Positions 59,337 to 64,000 of a stretch of 64,000 nt of DNA are shown one piece after another (position 1 is the first letter of the stretch; each line of letters begins with the position of its first letter). The DNA comes from Xiphydria camelus (lineage: Eukaryota; Arthropoda; Insecta; Hymenoptera; Xiphydriidae), in NCBI GenBank assembly GCA_963678675.1, contig OY783199.1, positions 11,120,356 through 11,184,355 on the forward strand. Reading direction: 5' to 3'. The notes under the pieces were generated by a model. The model was not told the origin of the DNA, did no database searches, and saw only the letters and a list, made by a program, of their open reading frames with translations. The position numbers and the translations under genes were made by a program.

Positions 59337-59903
59337 GAGGCCGACACACCCCGTCTGGAAATGTAAAGCTATATTTTCAACATGGTGCATAAGAACCTTT
59401 TGCATTTTCGCCACCACACATAAAAAACATAAATCTAGAGCCCTATAGAAAAAAAATAAATAAATAATAAATTTCTGATTTTGCCGATTGATTACAACAA
59501 AAAAATTTATTTTTTTTTTCTATAGGGCCCTAGATTTATGTTTTTTAAGTGTGTGGTGGCGAAAATATGAAAGGTTCTTTGCACCATGTTGGAAATATTA
59601 CTTTACAGCCGCGACCAAAATGTCCGAAAATTGTCGCGGCTGTAAAGTAATATTTCCAACATGGTGCAAAGAACCTTTCGTATTTTCGGCACCACACTTA
59701 AAAAACATAAATCTAGGGCCCTATAGAAAAAAAAATTTTTGTTGTAATCAATCGGCAAAATCAGAAATTTATTATTTATTTATTTTTTTTTCTATAGGAC
59801 TCTAGATTTATGTTTTTTAAGTGTGGTTGCGAAAATGCAAAAGATTCTTATGCACCATGTTGAAAATATAGCTTTACATTTCCAGACGGGGTGTGTCGGC
59901 CTC
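59337..59903. mobile_element. Foldback MITE in a TTAA site, 567 bp
   Basis: The element starts GAGGCCGACACACCCCGTCT and ends with its reverse complement, and the whole sequence folds back around about 59622 (GCCGCGAC ... GTCGCGGC). TTAA is present at 59333-59336 and 59904-59907. Removing the element and one TTAA joins LATF to NGYFYPEF in the Helentron frame. TTAA duplication points to piggyBac- or Kolobok-type mobilisation. Confidence 0.85.
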
Positions 59904-60507
59904 TTAAAGGTTGCCAAGGAAAGAATTTTCTTACGCCGCAGAAACGTACAACAATTAGAACACACCATGAGCGGCTCTTGCATGTCAAAGTAACTTAATG
60001 ATTTCACGAAATCGTATATGGTCGTATCAATTCGAAGGTGTGTTAATCTGCTCGTCCACCAAATGCGAACACACACGCGACAATAATCGTCCAATTTATC
60101 CGAAAAAAAAGTTTATCCATATACTCTTTAAAGTATACTTCAACATTAAATCGTTTTATTTGTGGTTGCCCCACGTTTTCGCGTACGCGCCAAAAATTAG
60201 TACAAATATCTAATGAGGAAGGAACCTCTACCTGTACCACTTCACTGTCATTTTTTCCCTGTACCACTTTACTGTCATTATTTACACGTTGAGAAGTGTT
60301 ATTCTCACTCTTATTATAAACAATATCTGGGTGAACACCAGAACTTTCAAGTTTGCGTATCTTGATACGCTCACGGTACCGCCTATTTCGTTCACTTTTT
60401 GTTAACGGCGTTCTCGCACTCAACTCATTAGAATCAACCTCACGTAAACGTTTGCGCTCTCGATATCGCTTACACTTTTCGCTATTTCTCAAACTTTTAG
60501 AATCCAT
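59904..60507 (-). pseudogene. Helentron protein, N-terminal segment
   Basis: Starts at 60507 with KCKRYRERKRLREV and a second basic repeat SERNRRYRERIKIRK, both nucleic-acid-binding or localisation-like. It then has DICTNFWRVRENVGQPQIKR, a damaged Cys motif near 60050, and, in another frame, MVCSNCCTFLRRKKILSLAT leading to the TTAA where the foldback sits. A frameshift lies near 60040. Its start resembles the fragment at 33626. Confidence 0.65.
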
Positions 60508-61196
60508 AGCTACAAAATAAACGCGCCTATCGTCCCATCAATGACGCGCTACTGTACTAAGCGATTCGGTGCTATAGGTACGATTTTCAACTCCTCCGCG
60601 AAATAATCGAACGTCTCGCCGCGACGCGTCGTCATGACGACGGACATCGTCGATGAACTTTCGATTCCTGGCATCGATTGGAAATTTTACGCATTATGTA
60701 AACTCGGCTTGGGATCGCACGCGCGGAAGAAAGCACACTCCAAAAGCTCACCTCTCCGACTAGAATGCTCCGACTTCTCGCATGCTCTGAGACGTTCCGC
60801 GAGACTCCCCCGGAACCGGTCTTTCGGACTGCACCTCCCAATGAATCGAATTAAAATGTACCGAAATTTTTTATCCCACGAACTTCGTCGCGTACGAAAG
60901 AACCGATGTGTCCGGCGTGCTTCCGGATAAATTGATATAGTTTCTCTCGAAGCGATTTGAAATCGATTTTTCCTCACTCATGCCCATTTCGAGGCCTTTT
61001 CCAGCTTATTTTTAGACTGTAAGATGGCGTTTTTCCCGCGCGACACCGAGCGGGAGTCTGCAGGCTGTCAAAAGTACTTTACTCAGACTGGCGCGATTGC
61101 TTAGTCCGAAGTGGGTTCTTTTTTCAAACTGATGAACGCAACGTGAAATGAGCCGTGTATATGTTTTGTTTTGAGAAATGGGCATTCGTGAGAAAA
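60508..61196. other. No gene; GC-richer upstream region
   Basis: Sequence upstream of the Helentron frame is GC-richer and has overlapping frames on both strands (about 69-98 residues) without any motif. GAAATGGGCAT occurs near 61174 and inverted near 60980. It may hold the Helentron 5' region, but I cannot identify a terminus. Confidence 0.4.
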
Positions 61197-61312
61197 AATA
61201 GTATATGTCATTCGGCAGAAATCCTCGGATTTTTAAGACTGTGTTAAGACGACCTAATTAAACACAGTCTGAAAAAACCTCGGATTTCCGCCTTATGACA
61301 TAAGATACTATT
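61197..61312. repeat. Imperfect hairpin, ~50 bp arms
   Basis: AATAGTATATGTCATTCGGC then AAATCCTCGGATTTTT and AGACTGTGTT on the left pair with AACACAGTCT, CCTCGGATTTCCGCC and ATGACATAAGATACTATT on the right. It may be a small MITE. Confidence 0.7.
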
Positions 61313-61509
61313 AATCGTCGACCGATCGCGTGCGCGCACGACCGTTCACCAGTGTAAGCGAGTACGGTATTATAACAGTTGAACACACTCCTCACCTGTT
61401 TTCATGGCCCCACGAGATCGCGTCACACGAGATCGCGACACCGCTGTCTTTTGGCCTTGAATGAAAACTCATAACTTGGCTCCCATATACGAACATAAAC
61501 ATTTCCAAT

Positions 61510-62123
61510 GTTAAAAGTGTGGAAATGCATAAAAGAGTTCTTGAAAACCAAGGGGGGAGAAGAAAGGGATCGTTTGAGAACGGAAAGGAGAAAGCTAAAG
61601 GAATATATAGAGAAAAGACGAGAGAATACAAAGAAGAAAGGCGGAGGGAAGTAGAGAGAAGTAGGAACATGGAGGAATTTTGGGAGGTAGTGGGGGAGTT
61701 CAGACCCAGAAAGGTAGTAAGAGGTAGTAAAGGTAGTAGAGGGGTATAGAAAAAGAAGCATGGATAAACACTTTAAAGGACTGATGGGAGCGGAAGAAAG
61801 ACAGGAAGGAGCAGGGGACAGTAAAAAAAAAGAAGAGGGAAGGGGCGAAGAAAAATAAGGAGAAGAAGATGATGATGATGAGGATGGGAGTCTCAAGAAG
61901 GAAATAGGACTGGAGGAAATTGAAGTAGCGCTGAGGAAAATGGAAGAGAGGAAGGCACCGAGGGAAGATGGGATAACGGCGGAATTCTTGAGGGGTTACC
62001 GGGGTCGAGATTGGAGGAGTTACAGGAAACCATGAATGGACTATGGAAAGAGGGGACGCTAATTGAGGGGTAGAAGAAAGCAAGGATATTCCCAATATAT
62101 AAAGAAGGGGAGGAAAACGTCTA
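61510..62123 (+). pseudogene. Non-LTR retrotransposon, RT N-terminal fragment
   Basis: The strand is purine-rich and encodes Lys/Glu/Arg-rich sequence. After about 61900 it reads IGLEEIEVALRKMEERKAP, DGITAEFL, ELQETMNGLWKEGT and KKARIFPIYKEGEE, with a stop and frame change between. This is the start of a non-LTR reverse transcriptase domain (the KAPG.DGI and W..A...P.YK motifs). The catalytic YXDD is beyond the break at about 62124, where mariner sequence begins. The overlapping pyrimidine-rich minus frames (157 and 188 residues) are artefacts. Confidence 0.65.
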
Positions 62124-62658
62124 TGTGAAATTGTTCGTTTGCTCAATGTTCCTCGACACACAGGTGCAGGTTTTGGAAAAAGTGGAACCGTGGGCCCAGC
62201 AGCACTTCGGTGGTGCAGATTGGACGCTCTAGCAGGACTCCGCGCCAGCCCACAATGCGAAAACAAATCAGAAGTGGTGCAAGGCTTATTTTCCGAGCTT
62301 CATCACGTCTGCAGATTGGCCGCTCTACTCGATGGATCTCAACCCAATAGACTACAGCATGTGGTAAATTTTGAAGGCCAGGGCCTGTGCGAAATGCCAC
62401 CGAAGTTTAAATGACCTTAAGCAATCGCTGCGCCGGGAGTGGAATCGATTATCGCTGAAGGAGCTGCGACCCATTGCCGAAAATTTCAAAGCGCGTTTGG
62501 AGCTGTGTATCCGTGCTAAAGGAGGCCACTTTGAAACCCACTCAATGTGTTATTGTCAAAGGTCCATATTGTCATAGTTTATTGTGAAATTTGTTAAATT
62601 TTTTTGTTTAATAGAATTATAACTAAAAAGGCTTGTCTCCATTATATCGGGTCACCCT
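62124..62658 (+). pseudogene. mariner-class transposase, C-terminal fragment with end repeat
   Basis: Reads VEPWAQQHFG, WTLQQDSAPAHNAKTNQKW (second catalytic Asp in QQDSAPAH), MDLNPIDYSMW (third acidic position), then LNDLKQSLRREWNRL, LRPIAENFKARLE and IRAKGGHFE. A stop follows YSMW and there is a frame change near 62200. The terminal repeat ends CGGGTCACCCT at 62658 before TA. The N-terminal half is missing, and the left edge joins non-LTR sequence, so this is a 5'-truncated copy. Confidence 0.75.
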
Positions 62659-63931
62659 ATACGTCTGGAGCAGCGAAAGGGTTAATCGCTTGGGCCAATT
62701 TACGCGAGCCCAAGGTTATATCAATCACCTCCTCTCTACGAGAGGTGACGAAGGTGGGTCTTGAGCCCCTGTTGAGGATCTCAAGATCTGTCGTCGAGAG
62801 GTACTCTAGCAATTCTATGCCTCTCCTGTTTGTATCAGAGCTGCCCCAGATGGTATGGTGTGAATTTGCATCACACCCCACTACTAACTGGAGCCCCTCT
62901 TTTTTGCAGTGGTCTACCACGCTTCTGAGTTCCCTGACCCGACCATCACGTCAGCCATCCCCTCTCCCACACTAAGCCTGATTTTCACTGCCGTCAGATC
63001 CCTGGTGCAGAGTCTCAGAGCGCTGTATCTTTTACTCATAAAGACACAGCCCCTGGGACCCTCTCTCGAGGGTGCGCAGATTAAGTTGCCACCCCCCCGC
63101 TGCAGTCCCGCAATTTTACCCTCTCCCGCAGTCCAGGGCTCTTGGATCAGGGCTACATCTGTTTGTCCCACTGCTAGACCTCGGTTAAGAATCGGCGAGG
63201 CCGCTATGCAGTGTTGCAGATTTATCGGCGAAAATTTGACCCTTTCCAAAGCCATGGTGACTATGGGTTGGCCAGTCCTCGTTGACTGCAGAGGAATCAG
63301 AGGGCCTGATCTAGCGAGCCACCCCTCCCCCTCCGCGCCTCGGGAGTTGCCGAGTCGGCATCCCCTATAGTTGAGGAAGACCGGCCAGCCAGAGTCCCTT
63401 CAAGAGTCTTTTGGACTCCCGTCCGGGTCTCCGCCTGGCTGGCTTTTGCCACCACGCAGGCTTTAGAGGGTTCCCCTTCTCCTACCTCCCACTCCGGTGG
63501 CGCTTCGGCGGCTGTCGTAGGAGCCTCGCGTCCCACCCGGGCACCGGACGGAGACTCTCTAAAGAGTACCCGTCCAATGCCGAGGTGAGCCACTAGGCCC
63601 CTCTCCATCAGCTCTTAACTCTTTGGCTCCAGAGCCAGAGCCCGAGCTCAGCCAATCTGGCCTTGCGAGCCCTCTTCTTCGTCGCCCCCGAACGATTTTT
63701 CTTCTTTCCCTCAGGCACCGAGCCCTCGGTGGGTTCGGCTGATGCCCTTTCCTCACCGGCCTCGGATTTTCCGGTTCCGGTCAAGCATAGGCAACTGTCC
63801 GCCAATGAGGACAAAGCCTCATCGCCTTCCAAAGCCTGCCGTTTAACCGTCTCCCTTTCAACGAGTGGAGCTGCCTCCATAGAAGCCTCCCCACCCGTCA
63901 TTTCAAAAATGATTTTTATCTGGTCCTCCAT
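62659..63931 (-). pseudogene. Non-LTR retrotransposon, ORF1 and endonuclease part of ORF2
   Basis: ORF1-like frames run 63931-63608 and 63608-63297, Glu/Lys/Arg- and Ala-rich, overlapping at TGATG, with no CCHC zinc knuckle. ORF2 starts at 63255 (MALERVKFSPINLQHCIAAS) and reads VALIQEPWTAGEGKIAGL (metal-binding Glu). After a frameshift near 62930 come VVGCDANSHHTIWGSSDTN and PTFVTSRREEVIDITL, the hallmarks of the AP-type endonuclease of Jockey/R1-like elements. The reverse transcriptase is lost because the element stops at the mariner end at 62658. Confidence 0.75.
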
Positions 63932-64000
63932 GTTGGTCCCACGAGTATGCAGGAATTACACGGTCCGCCTCAACAGAGCCTGCTATGCGGGCGTAAGGCT
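63932..64000. other. Window edge, probable 5' leader of the non-LTR element
   Basis: Short GC-rich sequence upstream of the first ORF1 ATG. Too short to interpret. Confidence 0.3.

Larger units (their letters stand above)
55613..60507 (-). mobile_element. Helentron (Helitron2-like) element, internally deleted
   Basis: Minus-strand domains in order are a basic N-terminus, a Cys-motif segment, a DUF6570-like region, Helitron-like N region, Rep with HUH and YxxxY motifs, a linker, helicase motif VI, and an AP-type endonuclease. A C-terminal endonuclease fused after the helicase is the mark of Helentrons as opposed to canonical Helitrons. Walker A through motif V of the helicase is missing between about 56580 and 56880. 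Termini are not identified. Disruptions include a foldback at 59337, a microsatellite at 58380 and several frameshifts. Confidence 0.8.

Noticed and set aside
61392..62266. Ser/Phe/Leu-rich minus frames of 92, 157 and 188 residues
   Set aside because: They are the antisense of a purine-rich non-LTR coding strand, which has recognisable RT motifs.
62604..63596. Plus-strand frames of 123, 153 and 61 residues
   Set aside because: They are shadows of the minus-strand non-LTR ORFs, which show endonuclease motifs.

Overview
This window is eukaryotic repeat DNA, most likely from an insect. It is AT-rich, and transposon genes carry short GT-AG introns. The families present (Helitron, Helentron, mariner, piggyBac, pogo-like, non-LTR elements with endonuclease domains, TA- and TTAA-flanked MITEs) are typical of arthropods, and the Helitron ends and purine-rich non-LTR coding style resemble those of Hymenoptera. 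The order is an inference. No intact housekeeping gene was found; almost everything legible is mobile or broken.

Region 1 (1-28598) is a head-to-tail array of Helitrons: one partial unit plus twelve units of 688 to 5798 bp. Each unit starts with TCTATATATATA and ends with a short GC hairpin followed by CTAG, and successive units join as CTAG|TC with no host base between them. Each unit carries an internal minisatellite with a monomer of about 129 bp. Four units also keep the last ~130 codons of a Helitron helicase. Two kinds of 3' tail alternate, and one of them contains an inverted copy of sequence found in the other.

Region 2 (28599-38000) is a nest of other elements. It holds a TA-flanked MITE, two inverted ~1 kb ACGTC-rich terminal-inverted-repeat elements that each carry a 5S-rRNA-like pol III promoter, and between them a decayed DDE transposase gene split by a 2.8 kb composite insertion (Helentron 5' fragment, possible LTR with a tRNA-Met type primer-binding site, large foldback).

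Region 3 (38000-47100) has a MITE, a mariner remnant, a piggyBac remnant, and a diverged tandem duplication. The duplicated part includes a promoter plus signal-peptide module (peptides at 44189 and 45761).

Region 4 (47100-51061) is a nearly intact pogo/Tc5-like DNA transposon with very long inverted termini. Its transposase is interrupted in frame by a 398 bp MITE with an AT duplication and has one 103 bp intron.

Region 5 (51065-55571) has a TA-flanked element containing a perfect 153 bp-arm palindrome, and an unrecognised minus-strand gene with one intron, one frameshift and a 1310 bp TE insertion whose removal restores the frame exactly.

Region 6 (55613-60507) is a minus-strand Helentron with Rep HUH and endonuclease domains but no helicase core; a 567 bp foldback sits in a TTAA site of its gene. 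Region 7 (60508-64000) holds a non-LTR RT fragment, a mariner C-terminal fragment with its terminal repeat, and the 5' half of a minus-strand non-LTR element. All assignments come from reading the sequence; no database search was possible.
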